Below, one piece after another: positions 16,668 through 26,944 of a stretch of 64,000 nt of DNA. Made by a program: the position numbers and the translations under genes. How positions within the stretch are numbered: position 1 is the first letter of the stretch; every line of letters starts with the position of its first letter. The DNA is from Thermocoleostomius sinensis A174 (GTDB taxonomy: Bacteria; Cyanobacteriota; Cyanobacteriia; Elainellales; Elainellaceae): contig NZ_CP113797.1 of assembly GCF_026802175.1 (NCBI RefSeq), forward strand, positions 2,333,026 through 2,397,025, read 5' to 3'. Below the pieces are notes generated by a model. That model did no database searches and was not told the origin of the DNA. It was given only the letters and a program-made list of their open reading frames with translations.

Positions 16668-18539
16668 CTATTCTTGACCTGCTGCTGCTTTTCCTCTGGA
16701 TGTCACTATGATTTTGAGCGAGTATTGTTCTTCCTCGATGGAGTTATCAGCCAATCGCAGTCGAAAGTTCATGCGATAGTGCCCCGGTTGTCTAGGATAG
16801 CGAATCACCCCCAACGCCATCCCTTCTGCATTTGGCTCTACCATACCTTGCAAAAACAGGCTGCCTCGAATGCCGTTCACGGTAAATACTTGGTCTTGTT
16901 CATCCACAAATGAAACGCGAACAGACTGCACGAGTTGCGAACCGGGACCCACATCATAGCCAAACCATGTAGACGATCCAGTGTTGCGCAAGGTGGCATA
17001 CAGCAGTGCTTCTTGACCAGCACGCACCTGCTCCAAATCAGCCAAAATCTTGCCATCTCGATCGTGCACCGATTCTATCTTGCCGGCCAACCCTTGCTGA
17101 TAGGCATTCACATCGGTGGTGACTGGAAAAATTTTGTGGTAAACCTCCCAACTGGTGCGAGTCACAATATTATCTTGCACATCCCAAATCCGGGTCTTTT
17201 GCGGTGTCGGGGTTCGGTTCCAGGTATGATCACCAAATGCCCCAATCAACTGAACGTAGGTTGAAATACAAAGTGCTATCAAGAAAACAATAAACGATCG
17301 ATGAAATAGTCCTCGTTTGCCTTGATTAACTTGAGAAAAATGTTGATATAGAAAATAGTTAATTAGAAAGCAAAGCACCGGAATCGTATCAATTAAGAAC
17401 CTGGAAGGGCCATACACAAAAATGCCCGGCCAGCGAGTGTAGAACCAGTAATGAACATATAGAATTAAACAGGAAATTGTCAAACCAGCTAGTAACTTTT
17501 CCTCATGTTCTGCTCTCCAGCGGGCAATGTGTCGTACCCCTGGAATGGCAAACAGCAGCACCGGGCAGAGTGTAATTAAACCACGATTAGGACTAAACAG
17601 TAAACCGACGATCGCTTCGGGCACATTCCTTAAACCGTAGGGAGATTGGCCAAAATGATCCGAATAACCACCACTGAAAGCGCTACCAAAACCAAAGTAG
17701 TAGACATTCCAAGCGATATTAAAAAGAATCGAGAATAGCCCTAAGCCAAAGAAAATAGCTTGCTGACGATAGACAACAATAGCATAAATCACAAACGGAA
17801 CCAGAAATACCAAGCTGGTTGGGCGACTGCCGGGCAATAAGCCACAAAAGAATCCGGCCGTAATCACCAAAAGAATTTTGACGGTTCCCTGCGATCGATT
17901 TGCTTTCAGAATGGCTAATAGGGTGGCTATTACGACAACATTGGAGATGGTATTTTGTCGAATGCCTTGCGAACAAACAACCCAAGTAGAGGTGGCAAAG
18001 GCATACACAAAGGTAGAGACTATTGCTGTCACGCGGTTGAATTTGAGGCTGGAAGCGAGGTAAAACAAAACAGCCGACAGCGAGGTAATAATCGATGCAG
18101 CTAGTGTGTCAAATTGGCGGCGATCGTTGCGTAGAAAAGTTTCGCTAGTTAAATCAAGAGGCTGAATAGAATAATTAATTGAATCAATGGCGTTTGTGCC
18201 TAGTAAAGACAGCCATGCTTGTAATTTCAAATACAGAAAAAAACTAACATAAATCGGAAATGTCACAATTGCTGGACCGATCGGATACGGAGAACTGACA
18301 TGTCCATTTTTAGCTTCTATAAAGAAATAGGGCGACTCTGCTTCTAAATTGATGCGGTTGGTATAGAGAGACGATTCTCTAAAAATATCAAAATTTAACT
18401 CCTGATTTTCTAACCAATTAAATGCCAACAAGGAATTCGCAATATCATCATTCGATGTCAGCGCTTGTCCATTCGCTAAATACACGAACAAGCAAGTACA
18501 AAAAATTAACAAGCAAATCAATCGTTGGACGGGCTTCAT
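16668..18539 (-). CDS. Polytopic membrane protein with C-terminal beta domain
   Basis: The 623-residue protein starts at an internal ATG (18539) that opens a signal-anchor helix (RLICLLIFCTCLFVYLAN). The longest frame reaches 18653, but its first 38 residues are polar. About ten membrane segments with a large first extracytoplasmic loop give a GT-C glycosyltransferase-like topology. The C-terminal ~120 residues (AGQEALLYATLRNTGSSTWF ... QPGHYRMNFRLRL) form a soluble Ig-like beta domain. No catalytic motif is certain, so transfer of a polyprenyl-linked sugar is only a possibility. It converges on the WD40 gene and is divergent from pgm. Confidence 0.7.
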   Translation of the reverse strand: MKPVQRLICLLIFCTCLFVYLANGQALTSNDDIANSLLAFNWLENQELNFDIFRESSLYTNRINLEAESPYFFIEAKNGHVSSPYPIGPAIVTFPIYVSFFLYLKLQAWLSLLGTNAIDSINYSIQPLDLTSETFLRNDRRQFDTLAASIITSLSAVLFYLASSLKFNRVTAIVSTFVYAFATSTWVVCSQGIRQNTISNVVVIATLLAILKANRSQGTVKILLVITAGFFCGLLPGSRPTSLVFLVPFVIYAIVVYRQQAIFFGLGLFSILFNIAWNVYYFGFGSAFSGGYSDHFGQSPYGLRNVPEAIVGLLFSPNRGLITLCPVLLFAIPGVRHIARWRAEHEEKLLAGLTISCLILYVHYWFYTRWPGIFVYGPSRFLIDTIPVLCFLINYFLYQHFSQVNQGKRGLFHRSFIVFLIALCISTYVQLIGAFGDHTWNRTPTPQKTRIWDVQDNIVTRTSWEVYHKIFPVTTDVNAYQQGLAGKIESVHDRDGKILADLEQVRAGQEALLYATLRNTGSSTWFGYDVGPGSQLVQSVRVSFVDEQDQVFTVNGIRGSLFLQGMVEPNAEGMALGVIRYPRQPGHYRMNFRLRLADNSIEEEQYSLKIIVTSRGKAAAGQE

Positions 18540-18721
18540 TGCCAAATCTCTGGAAGCTGTTGAAAAAGTATAAAGGATTATGCTGTTGTCGATATCGGCT
18601 TCTGCCCCCAGAGAACTTACGATAAAGTTCCGAGGCGAAGTGAGTAGGGGCACTTAGGATTCGGAGGATTTCACGTTATTCTGGACATGGCAAAACCATG
18701 ACGGGATATGGAGACAGCGAC

Positions 18722-20383
18722 ATGCAGACAGTCGATGAAAAGATTAGCCCCCTTGCAGGCAAGCCTGCCCCCGCCGATAGCTTGATTGACGTTGCCAAGC
18801 TGTTGCAGGAATACTACACCATTCATCCTGAACCAACCAACCCCCTACAAAAAGTGAGCTTTGGTACGTCAGGGCATCGAGGTTCGGCTGCCAACGGCAC
18901 ATTCAACGAAGATCACATCCTGGCTGTGTCGCAAGCGGTGGCAGAATATCGTCGCAGCAAAGGCATTGATGGGCCACTATATATGGGGATGGATTCCCAT
19001 GCCCTTTCCGGCCCTGCCCAAAAGACGGCTTTGGAAGTACTAGCAGCACACGGCATTGACGTCTACATGGCTCCGACAGAGGGCTACGCGCAGTATACTC
19101 CTACCCCGGTTGTGTCTCATGCCATCTTGACCTATAACCAAGGTCGAACCAACGGCTTAGCGGATGGCATCATCATCACGCCCTCCCACAACCCTCCGAG
19201 TGACGGTGGCTTTAAGTATAATCCATCCTCTGGTGGCCCAGCAGACCCCGAAATCACGAAATGGATTCAGGAACGGGCCAACGAGTTGATGGCAAACGGC
19301 AATAAAGAGGTGCAGCGGATGCCTTATGAATCGGCACTGAAGGCTTCCACCACGCACATTTATGACTACATCACGCCCTATGTGAATGATCTAGAGACCA
19401 TTATTGATCTCGAGGCGATTCGGACAGCCGACATTCGCATCGGGGTTGATCCGCTCGGTAGCTCTAATATTGCCTACTGGGAGCCGATCGCCAATCGATA
19501 TGGACTCAACCTGACCATTGTCAATCGCACGATCGATCCCACCTTCAGCTTCATGACCGTAGACTGGGACGGCAAAATTCGCATGGATTGTTCTTCGCCC
19601 TACGCTATGGCTAGCTTGGTGAACGTGAAAGACGACTATGATATTGCTTTTGGCAACGACACCGATTCCGATCGCCATGGGATTGTTACCCCCAGCGTGG
19701 GCTTAATGAACCCTAATCATTTTCTGTCGGTGGCCATTCGCTATTTGTTCACCAGTCGCGCCAATTGGCCAGCTAATAGCGCCATTGGGAAAACCCTTGT
19801 CAGTAGCAGCATGATCGATCGGGTGGCGAAGGACATTGGGCGACAACTCTGCGAAGTGCCAGTTGGCTTCAAGTGGTTTGTAGCAGGACTATTGGATGGC
19901 TCCTTTGGGTTTGGGGGCGAAGAAAGTGCAGGAGCTTCCTTCCTGCGGAAAAACGGCACGGTTTGGACGACCGACAAAGATGGCATCATCATGGATCTGC
20001 TAGCGGCCGAAATTACGGCTAAAACAGGCAAAGATCCAGGGCTACATTATCAAGACCTGACCGATCGTTTGGGCAAACCATATTACACCCGCGTAGACTC
20101 GCCAGCTTCACCCGAACTAAAAGCCAAGTTGAGCAAGCTCTCTGCCGAAGACGTGAAAGCATCAACGCTAGCAGGAGAGCCAATCACGGCCAAATTGACC
20201 AAAGCCCCTGGCAACGATGCGGCGATCGGCGGCTTGAAAGTCACCACCGACAATGGCTGGTTTGCTGCTCGCCCGTCTGGGACTGAAAATGTTTACAAGC
20301 TGTATGCTGAAAGCTTTAAGAGCGAGGAGCATCTTAGCGCAATCATCACCGAAGCCGAACAGATTGTCAGCAGTGCCATGTAG
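18722..20383 (+). CDS. pgm: Phosphoglucomutase, glucose-specific
   Basis: The 553-residue enzyme interconverts glucose 1-phosphate and glucose 6-phosphate in the cytoplasm, linking glycogen and sugar-nucleotide metabolism to glycolysis. Motifs are [19 protein letters not shown] at the N-terminus, the phosphoserine loop [15 protein letters not shown], the metal loop NDTDSDRHG, the sugar loop [10 protein letters not shown], and the phosphate loop [16 protein letters not shown] at the C-terminus. These match the alpha-D-glucose-specific Pgm type. The open frame begins at 18698, but the ATG at 18722 has GGAG eight bases upstream and better fits the family length. Confidence 0.95.
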   Translation: MQTVDEKISPLAGKPAPADSLIDVAKLLQEYYTIHPEPTNPLQKVSFGTSGHRGSAANGTFNEDHILAVSQAVAEYRRSKGIDGPLYMGMDSHALSGPAQKTALEVLAAHGIDVYMAPTEGYAQYTPTPVVSHAILTYNQGRTNGLADGIIITPSHNPPSDGGFKYNPSSGGPADPEITKWIQERANELMANGNKEVQRMPYESALKASTTHIYDYITPYVNDLETIIDLEAIRTADIRIGVDPLGSSNIAYWEPIANRYGLNLTIVNRTIDPTFSFMTVDWDGKIRMDCSSPYAMASLVNVKDDYDIAFGNDTDSDRHGIVTPSVGLMNPNHFLSVAIRYLFTSRANWPANSAIGKTLVSSSMIDRVAKDIGRQLCEVPVGFKWFVAGLLDGSFGFGGEESAGASFLRKNGTVWTTDKDGIIMDLLAAEITAKTGKDPGLHYQDLTDRLGKPYYTRVDSPASPELKAKLSKLSAEDVKASTLAGEPITAKLTKAPGNDAAIGGLKVTTDNGWFAARPSGTENVYKLYAESFKSEEHLSAIITEAEQIVSSAM

Positions 20384-20401
20384 GCAATTCAGCATCCAGC
20401 T

Positions 20402-20495
20402 AATGGGTTATCCCATTGATGCTTCATCTATTTCGCCTTCCAGATCGGAAAGTGGGCTATATTTCAATGTCCCTCTCCCAAAGCCAGAGAGGGAC
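20402..20495 (+). terminator. Two hairpins after pgm
   Basis: AATGGG-TTAT-CCCATT lies at 20402-20417. A stronger perfect 9-bp stem, GTCCCTCTC with GAGAGGGAC, lies at 20469-20495 with a 9-base loop. Neither is followed by a T-tract. The second belongs to the CCCTCTCCC-type intergenic repeats also seen near 32.9 and 52.9 kb, and it may end transcription from both sides between convergent pgm and the ABC gene. Confidence 0.45.
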
Positions 20496-20581
20496 GTAAG
20501 GTGAGGGCAGTATGAGGTTGGCTAGTTAATCAGGAGTTGGCCGTCAGCCCTCACTCCCTACCCTTGCCAGCGCCAACCTCT

Positions 20582-22519
20582 TCAGCCCAAATACGACTTC
20601 ACATCCTCTAGTGTGCCCTCTGCTTCAATTCGTCCATCGCTTAGCACGATGATGTGATCGGCATGATGCAGAATGGTAGGGCGGTGGGACACGACCAGAC
20701 AAGTAGGGTTCCAAGCTCGATCGACCTTCGAGGCTGAATTTACAGATGAGGACAGTCCAGGCGTTCGCCTGGACAAAAGGCGAGACCACAATTGCGCCTC
20801 GGTGTTCACATCCAATGCACTAGAAAGATCATCAAACACCAGTAATTCCGATCGGCGCACAAACATCCGTGCCGCTGCTGCCCGTTGTAACTGTCCGCCA
20901 GACAGCCGCATTCCTTTTGGACCCACTGCGGTTTCTAATCCATGTGCCATCGTTGCCAAGTCAGCATCAAACACGGCTAACTCGATCGCCTCTTTTAAGG
21001 ACGTATCATCCCGATGCAACCCCAGTAGCAAATTCTCCCGAAGCGTATGGCTAAACAATTGCGGCACCTGTGGTGTATAAGCACTGCGGGGCGGCACAAA
21101 AAAAGTAGCCGGATCGAGAACCAACCGTTGATTCCAATAGATCTCCCCTGCCTGCTTTGGTAATAATCCTAACAACACCCGCAATAAAGTCGTTTTGCCT
21201 GAGCCAACTCGTCCCGTAATCACCGTCAAGCTACCGCGCTTCAGGGTGAAATGAATATCAAAAATACCGCGATCGGGCGATCGAGCAGCAGAGTAACGAT
21301 AGGTGAGATTTGTAACCACCAGTTCTTGCAACGGCAATGTCTCGTCTTCGAGGGGTTGATCTAGAGGTGGCAACCCAGGAGAACGCCCCCACAGATCGTT
21401 GAGATAAAGTGGTTCAGGAGCAACAAGTGCCAGGTCGGAAGTTGTATCTTTTTGGGTATTTGGTTTAGTTAACACTGTATCTTGACTAGGAGAGGGGTGA
21501 TTGCTTTGCGATGGTTGAAAAGAATTATCTGCTGTAATCAACGCAGTCATCCGCTCAAAGGATACTTCCGTTTGCTTTGACAATGCCAAAAAGCCACCGA
21601 GGTACCACAAAAACTCGGTCACAAAAGACAGATAGTAAACGAATAAGGCAAAATCTCCAACGGTTAGCGTTGCCTCGCCCCTCGCCAGAAATTGAGCCGC
21701 GATCAACAGAATTAGCCCTGTACCTACATTGACCAAATTTTCTAGAACGGAATTTAGTAGAGCCGTGAAAACGTGATCGCGTACCATCACTTGGCGGCGT
21801 TGCTCGTTTAGTTGTCGCAAGCGATCGAGCACAGCGACTTCAGCCCCAGCTACCTGAATCGCTTGGATGGCATTAAACATTTCACCGATGTGCCCCGTCA
21901 CTTGCTGCGTGGCTTGGCGGCTAACCCGACGATAGTTTTTAATGCGCAGTTCGGCTCGTTGGACAATTGCAGCAATCGCCACTAGTGGCAAAACCACAAA
22001 CAGCGTCAATTGGACATTCACGCTCATGAGAATCAGCAGTGATATAACGGCAAATACGCCATTACCAAACACTTCATTGGTTCCCACCACATTGTCTTCA
22101 ATTTGAGCCGCATCTTCTCGAAAAAAGCTGATCACTTCACCTAGTGCAACAGGTTTGCTGTGATTGGGTAACACTAGCGGTTGTGCTCCAGGACGCCGTA
22201 GCAACTGAGCGAGTAAGTTGTGCTGCAACAGGGAACTCATGGTGAAGCGATGCTGCGTTTTAGTAATACGTCCAATAAAAATGGCAACGATGCGGGCCAA
22301 ACCTGTGGCAATGAAAAGAGCAATTAGGGCGATTGGTGATAGATTTAATTGAGATTCACCAGTGAGCGTATTGAAGAAGGCTTGAATGATTAACCCAGGA
22401 ATGGCAGGCAACCCCATAATAAACATCCACAGGAAGCTATCTAGTAAATACAGCTTCAGGGCATAGTGAATCATGTGCCACAGCAGTTGCCAGATCGGGA
22501 CTCGATGAGTAGGGGTCAT
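20582..22519 (-). CDS. ABC exporter, fused permease and ATPase
   Basis: The 645-residue type IV exporter half-transporter has about six membrane helices in residues 1-310, then an unusual ~85-residue Ser/Pro/Asn-rich linker. The ATPase domain follows, with Walker A GRVGSGKTTLL near 435, the LSGGQLQRAAAARM signature near 538, and Walker B LLVFDDLSSALD, ending VVSHRPTILHHADHIIVL. It would act as a dimer in the plasma membrane, exporting a lipid, peptide or small molecule. It is divergent from the GH3-type gene, 297 bp away, which hints that it moves the product of the neighbouring enzymes (inference). Confidence 0.9.
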   Translation of the reverse strand: MTPTHRVPIWQLLWHMIHYALKLYLLDSFLWMFIMGLPAIPGLIIQAFFNTLTGESQLNLSPIALIALFIATGLARIVAIFIGRITKTQHRFTMSSLLQHNLLAQLLRRPGAQPLVLPNHSKPVALGEVISFFREDAAQIEDNVVGTNEVFGNGVFAVISLLILMSVNVQLTLFVVLPLVAIAAIVQRAELRIKNYRRVSRQATQQVTGHIGEMFNAIQAIQVAGAEVAVLDRLRQLNEQRRQVMVRDHVFTALLNSVLENLVNVGTGLILLIAAQFLARGEATLTVGDFALFVYYLSFVTEFLWYLGGFLALSKQTEVSFERMTALITADNSFQPSQSNHPSPSQDTVLTKPNTQKDTTSDLALVAPEPLYLNDLWGRSPGLPPLDQPLEDETLPLQELVVTNLTYRYSAARSPDRGIFDIHFTLKRGSLTVITGRVGSGKTTLLRVLLGLLPKQAGEIYWNQRLVLDPATFFVPPRSAYTPQVPQLFSHTLRENLLLGLHRDDTSLKEAIELAVFDADLATMAHGLETAVGPKGMRLSGGQLQRAAAARMFVRRSELLVFDDLSSALDVNTEAQLWSRLLSRRTPGLSSSVNSASKVDRAWNPTCLVVSHRPTILHHADHIIVLSDGRIEAEGTLEDVKSYLG

Positions 22520-22643
22520 TCCTTAGCCTATTAAATGAGAGTAATTATCAAATGTTTGCGATCGAGCGTCAATGGTATCTCCCCTATCTCTGATCTCTCT
22601 TCCTGCTTTCGTTAACCTCTAGATGCTTTTAGGACGTTGGGTT

Positions 22644-22763
22644 CCCGACAGTTTCTGACAAGTTTCCGACAGTTTATTTTGTGTCTACTCGCGGCTTGCA
22701 TTAGTCCATTCTTCTACTACGCTTTTTTAGTATTAAACGTATAAAAACCTGGTAAAAACCTAG
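22644..22763. repeat. Short tandem motifs between divergent ABC and GH3 genes
   Basis: Three imperfect copies of GACA(A)GTTT run in tandem at about 22644-22676 (CCGACAGTTTCT, GACAAGTTTC, CGACAGTTTATT). An 11-bp pair TAAAAACCTGG / TAAAAACCTAG lies at about 22742-22763. They occupy the shared promoter region and could be binding sites or simple slippage products. Confidence 0.45.
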
Positions 22764-22816
22764 AAGTTTATGCCAGCCATTGCCGTGTGTTCCCCTTACT
22801 CCAAGTAATTCATCTC

Positions 22817-24517
22817 ATGTCCACGTTGATGCTATCGTTGGCGGCAGCGGTTTCTAAACAAGTCAAGACACGGTTTATTCGTCAAACTCATCACGCCGAA
22901 GCCGCTCAAGATGCTTTTTTGCGCACATTGCTGCAAGCACACTGCCAAACGGAGTTTGGACGTGAACTAGGGTTGGTGGACATAAAAACGATCGATCAAT
23001 TTCGCGATCGCGTCCCCATTTCTTCCTACAGCGACTACGAACCCTACATCGATCGCATTGCCAAAGGCGAGCGCAATATCCTGACTCCTGATCCGGTGAT
23101 TTACCTGAGTTTAACGAGTGGCTCGACTGGAAAGCAGAAGCTGATTCCGATTACGCCCCGATCGCGACGGTTTCGCAGTTACGTCAATCAAGTCAGTGCC
23201 GGATTCATTGCTGAAGCAGCCCAGCGTCATCAGCGCCCCTTGGGAAAAATGCTGTTGACTAGTTCGTTGCAATTGGTGGGTCACACCAGCAGCGGTATTC
23301 CTTACGGGCCCATCAGTGCGGGAGATTTACGCCTCAACAGCACGTTATATCGTCAAGTCTTTGCGCATCCATTTGATGCGCTGAAACCTGCCGATAGCTT
23401 GGCGCGTCATTATGTCTGCCTGCTATTTGCCCTTGGCGATCCCCAGACTCGCGTGATTGGGGCTAATTTCCCTGTGTTAGCCCTGAGATTAGCCGATTAT
23501 TTGGAATCCTATGCCGACGACTTGATTCACGATCTCGAAACGGGAGAAATTGCCTCCTGGTTAAAGCTAGAGCCGGAACTACGAGCCAAGCTAGAGCGAC
23601 GGTGGTTTCCCAACCCCAACCGCGCTGCCGAACTCCGGCATATTCTTAAAACTGAAGGACGTTTAACCCCGCGATCGGCTTGGAACTTGTCACTGCTTAT
23701 CACTGCACGGGGCGGCACATCTAATTTCTACTTTGAGCGCTTTCCCGCTTATTTTGGAAATACTCCAATTTTTGGCGGGCTATATGCCTCGTCTGAAGCC
23801 GCTTTCGGCAGCTATTACGACTTCAACCAAGATGGAGCCATTTTGGCGATCGATACTGGGTTTTTTGAGTTCATTCCCGAGGATCAGTGGTACGTTAGCC
23901 AACCTCAAACGGTGTTAGCTAGCGAAGTGATTCCCAGCCAATGCTATCGAATTTTAGTCACCAACTACAACGGGCTTTATCGCTACGACATTGGCGATGT
24001 GGTGGAAGTATTAGGGTTCTACAATCAAGCCCCCATCATTGTGTTTCGGCATCGCTTGGGCGGAATGCTGTCATCGATCACCGAGAAGACAACTGAATTT
24101 CACGTGATGCAGGTCATGCAACAACTTCAGCAAGAATTTCACGTCACGTTGGAAAACTTTTGTATCACCTTGTCTGAACAAGACATTCCCCCCCATTACT
24201 TGGTCAATATTGAACTTGCACCCGGATCGCTGTTACCAGATCCAGTCAGCTTTATTCACCAGTTCGATCGCCATTTGCAAGCCATTCATACCTCCTATGC
24301 TATTAAACGTCCCGATCAAATTCCCGCACCCCGTTTGCGCATTTTAGCCCCTGGTAGTTTCGCTATCCTTCGCCAACGGTTACTACAACGTGGTATTCCC
24401 GAATCTCAATTGAAGTTTCCTCACATCAGCAACGATCGACAGTTTCTAGCGGGATTGACAATTGAACAAGAGGTGGAGGTAGAAGAAGTTAAAGATGATT
24501 GGGCCAGATACTTTTAG
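22817..24517 (+). CDS. GH3-family acyl-adenylating enzyme
   Basis: The 566-residue protein has the three ATP/AMP motifs of the GH3 branch of the ANL superfamily: SLTSGSTGKQKLIPIT, then FGGLYASSEAAFG, then VTNYNGLYRYDIGDVVEVLGF. Plant GH3 enzymes adenylate an acyl acid (jasmonate, indole acetate) and conjugate it to an amino acid. Bacterial members are mostly uncharacterised. The ATG at 22817 is preferred to the GTG at 22787; neither has a clear ribosome-binding site. It is followed after 34 bp by the AspH/LpxO-type gene, so the two are very likely an operon. Activation of a carboxylic acid for amide formation is the expected chemistry. Confidence 0.88.
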   Translation: MSTLMLSLAAAVSKQVKTRFIRQTHHAEAAQDAFLRTLLQAHCQTEFGRELGLVDIKTIDQFRDRVPISSYSDYEPYIDRIAKGERNILTPDPVIYLSLTSGSTGKQKLIPITPRSRRFRSYVNQVSAGFIAEAAQRHQRPLGKMLLTSSLQLVGHTSSGIPYGPISAGDLRLNSTLYRQVFAHPFDALKPADSLARHYVCLLFALGDPQTRVIGANFPVLALRLADYLESYADDLIHDLETGEIASWLKLEPELRAKLERRWFPNPNRAAELRHILKTEGRLTPRSAWNLSLLITARGGTSNFYFERFPAYFGNTPIFGGLYASSEAAFGSYYDFNQDGAILAIDTGFFEFIPEDQWYVSQPQTVLASEVIPSQCYRILVTNYNGLYRYDIGDVVEVLGFYNQAPIIVFRHRLGGMLSSITEKTTEFHVMQVMQQLQQEFHVTLENFCITLSEQDIPPHYLVNIELAPGSLLPDPVSFIHQFDRHLQAIHTSYAIKRPDQIPAPRLRILAPGSFAILRQRLLQRGIPESQLKFPHISNDRQFLAGLTIEQEVEVEEVKDDWARYF

Positions 24518-24551
24518 CTTTTAGCCTGTTTAATCACACAGTGAGGAGTTT

Positions 24552-25307
24552 ATGAAAGGAATCCTACAAGAGAAACTAAACAAAATTGAAAGTATTCGCC
24601 CTGAGAAATTTGCTTTCGTTAAAAAGATAGAAGCCCTAGTTCCACACTATTCGCTGGTTGGCGATTCCGTGTTCTTTTCAAAGGACTATTTTCCGTGGGC
24701 AGAAGAGCTAGAAGCCAACTGGCAGGTCATTCGTCAGGAACTCGACCAAATTATGGTCTATGCCGATGCATTGCCCAACTTTCAAGACATTTCACCTCGG
24801 CAACACCGCATCTCGCCAGATAATCTGTGGAAAACATTTTTCTTCTGTGCTTTTGGCTATCGATCGCAAACAAACTGTGAGCGCTGCCCTGAAACGGCCA
24901 AGCTGCTACAAAAAATCCCCGGATTGAAGGTGGCCTTTTTCTCCATCTTGGCCCCTGGCAAACATATTCCTGAACATCGCGGCAAGCACAAAGGACTGAT
25001 TCGCTGTCACTTAGCCCTGAAAGTTCCTGAGCCTAAAGAAAACTGTTGGATTCGCGTTGCCGATCAGATAGCCCATTGGGAAGAAGGCAAAACCCTGTTC
25101 TTTGACGATACCTTTCCCCATGAAGTCCGCAACGATACCAACGATTATCGTGTTGTACTATTTCTAGACATTGCCCGGCCGCTAAAATTTCCGCTGTCAT
25201 TGGTGAACTGGCTTGTAAATAGTCTGGTTGGCATTTCGCCGATCGTTCAAGTTGCTAAGGGCAATCACGAAAGTTGGGAACAACAATTTGAAAAAATGCT
25301 GCGATAG
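24552..25307 (+). CDS. Aspartyl/asparaginyl beta-hydroxylase-type dioxygenase
   Basis: The 251-residue 2-oxoglutarate/Fe(II) oxygenase belongs to the AspH/LpxO family. The core reads HIPEHRGKHKGLIRCHLALK, then CWIRVADQIAHWEEGKTLFFDD, FPHEVRNDTNDYRVVLFLDI. The two iron-binding His residues (in RCHLAL and FPHEV) and the 2-oxoglutarate-binding Arg (in DYRVVL) are present. Relatives hydroxylate EGF-like domains (AspH) or the 2-position of lipid A fatty acyl chains (LpxO). The ATG has GAGG nine bases upstream, and the gene follows the GH3 gene by 34 bp. The substrate is unknown; an acyl chain or a conjugated amino acid is plausible. Confidence 0.88.
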   Translation: MKGILQEKLNKIESIRPEKFAFVKKIEALVPHYSLVGDSVFFSKDYFPWAEELEANWQVIRQELDQIMVYADALPNFQDISPRQHRISPDNLWKTFFFCAFGYRSQTNCERCPETAKLLQKIPGLKVAFFSILAPGKHIPEHRGKHKGLIRCHLALKVPEPKENCWIRVADQIAHWEEGKTLFFDDTFPHEVRNDTNDYRVVLFLDIARPLKFPLSLVNWLVNSLVGISPIVQVAKGNHESWEQQFEKMLR

Positions 25308-25391
25308 GGAAGCCGGGAACCGGAAAAAGGATTAGTGCCGGCGTTGCTGATCGAAACCAACCCCAATCCCTGATCCCCAGTTCCCCAATCC

Positions 25392-26597
25392 CTACTTCTT
25401 TGCCTGCGCCAAACTGACAAAGCTGGCAGCCGCTGCAATCACTCCAGCCGCATAAAACACAGGTGGCAAGCCAGCGTACTTCCAAATGGGACCCAAAATG
25501 ACAGGGGAAGCAAATTGCCCCAAGGAATTAAACCCCGTGCCGATCGCTAGCACGGTTGTTTTAGAATCTGCAGGGGATAGATCTGCTAGCTTATCGTAGA
25601 GATTAGGAGTGATGATGCCAAATCCGGCTCCAAACAAAATGGCGGTAGGGAGGATCAGATAAAGTTGGGTGAGGAAGGGAATCGTTACTAGGGTCATCGA
25701 CATGAGGCTGAAGCCAAATGCAATGGCACGGTTTCGTCCCATACGACGGGCAATGCGGCTGGCTCCAAACGCTGAAACGATCGCCGCTCCCACCAACCGA
25801 ACGGCTAGCACTAGGCCATTTAATTCTGGCTCTGCACCAATGGCTTGCTTTAAATACAGCGGTGTATAAATGACAACTGCATAGACAATCATGGCGGCTG
25901 CACCAATAAATAGGTACAGCGCGATGATGTTAGGATTGCGGAGCAGTTCTTGCAATTGCTGGGTCTGGTTGCCATCACCCAGAATGGAGGGCGATCGCCC
26001 CCGCCGCTCCCTCAAGCTGAAGGCAGCCACAACCGCCAGCGGCAGCCCCAGCCCATAAAGATAAAAAGCATACTGCCAACCCATACCCCCAGCCCAACCC
26101 CCCAATAGCGGAAAGAAGATTGCCGAGGTCGTCATGATACTGGTGGCATAGCCCAAAATTCGCGATCGAGCTTCTCCGTCATACATACCGCCCAGTAAGC
26201 CGATCGTTGCCGCCGCTACTCCACCGCTGGCTGCTCCCAACAGCCCACGACTTGCTAGCAACAGGGGCATGTGCGTAAAAAACGCCGTCGATACGCCAAA
26301 TACGGCATAAAGCATCAGGCAAGGAATCAACACTTTCAACTTACCGACGCGATCGGCCACAAGACCCATCAACGGTGTACAAAGTGCCGAGGTCAGGGCA
26401 TGAAGACTAACCAGGGTTCCGGCCCAGCGTGGATCAAGCTGAAGCTGCTGCACCATTTCGGGCAATACTGGAGAAACTACCCCACCTGTCATAGTGGTTA
26501 AGCAGCCGGCCGCCAACAAAATTAGAAGCTGCTGGCGGTGGTTCCAAGCAGCAGTTCTGAAGATTCCTGTTCGAGACGTTTTACCAACAGGGAGCAT
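25392..26597 (-). CDS. MFS transporter (multidrug/efflux type)
   Basis: The 401-residue protein has about 12 membrane helices. The cytoplasmic loop after helix 2 reads GLVADRVGKLKVLIPCL, the MFS motif A (G-x-x-x-D-R-x-G-K/R). The TTMTGGVVSPVLPEMVQQL first helix and the LLGAASGGVAAATIGLLGG fourth helix are typical of drug:proton antiporters. The open frame extends to a TTG at 26675; I prefer the ATG at 26597. It sits between the AspH-type and Rieske genes, on the opposite strand to both, which would suit export of their product (inference). Confidence 0.88.
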   Translation of the reverse strand: MLPVGKTSRTGIFRTAAWNHRQQLLILLAAGCLTTMTGGVVSPVLPEMVQQLQLDPRWAGTLVSLHALTSALCTPLMGLVADRVGKLKVLIPCLMLYAVFGVSTAFFTHMPLLLASRGLLGAASGGVAAATIGLLGGMYDGEARSRILGYATSIMTTSAIFFPLLGGWAGGMGWQYAFYLYGLGLPLAVVAAFSLRERRGRSPSILGDGNQTQQLQELLRNPNIIALYLFIGAAAMIVYAVVIYTPLYLKQAIGAEPELNGLVLAVRLVGAAIVSAFGASRIARRMGRNRAIAFGFSLMSMTLVTIPFLTQLYLILPTAILFGAGFGIITPNLYDKLADLSPADSKTTVLAIGTGFNSLGQFASPVILGPIWKYAGLPPVFYAAGVIAAAASFVSLAQAKK

Positions 26598-26944
26598 AAC
26601 CCATTTTTTCAAGAGTACTCCTACGATAGAAGACTGGGCTGAACTCTCTGTTCCGCCATAGGACAGTAATCGCAATCGGTGACGAGTGTCCTAGTCAAGG
26701 TGCAGTGGCGGTTTAGAACCAGATGCAAGAACTATTTCAAAATCTGGTACAGAAGAACAAAATCGCTTTAGCGGATGTCATAAAGATAGAGGTTATAAGA
26801 ATATCTTGAGAGTTTGTGAGATGCAGCAAGAATGAACTGTTCAGATGCATAAGGTTCGTAGTAAAGTGGCACACAGCCGTCTAGGGGACAGAACTTGAAG
26901 CGGTATTGTAAAGATCTCTCACGTTGGGTTTAGGTTAAGCATCG
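26598..26944. other. Divergent promoter region with inverted repeat
   Basis: About 350 bases lie between the divergent MFS and Rieske genes. It holds a 7-bp inverted repeat ACCAGAT (26718-26724) and ATCTGGT (26742-26748). No gene is visible. It is a possible shared control region. Confidence 0.4.
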
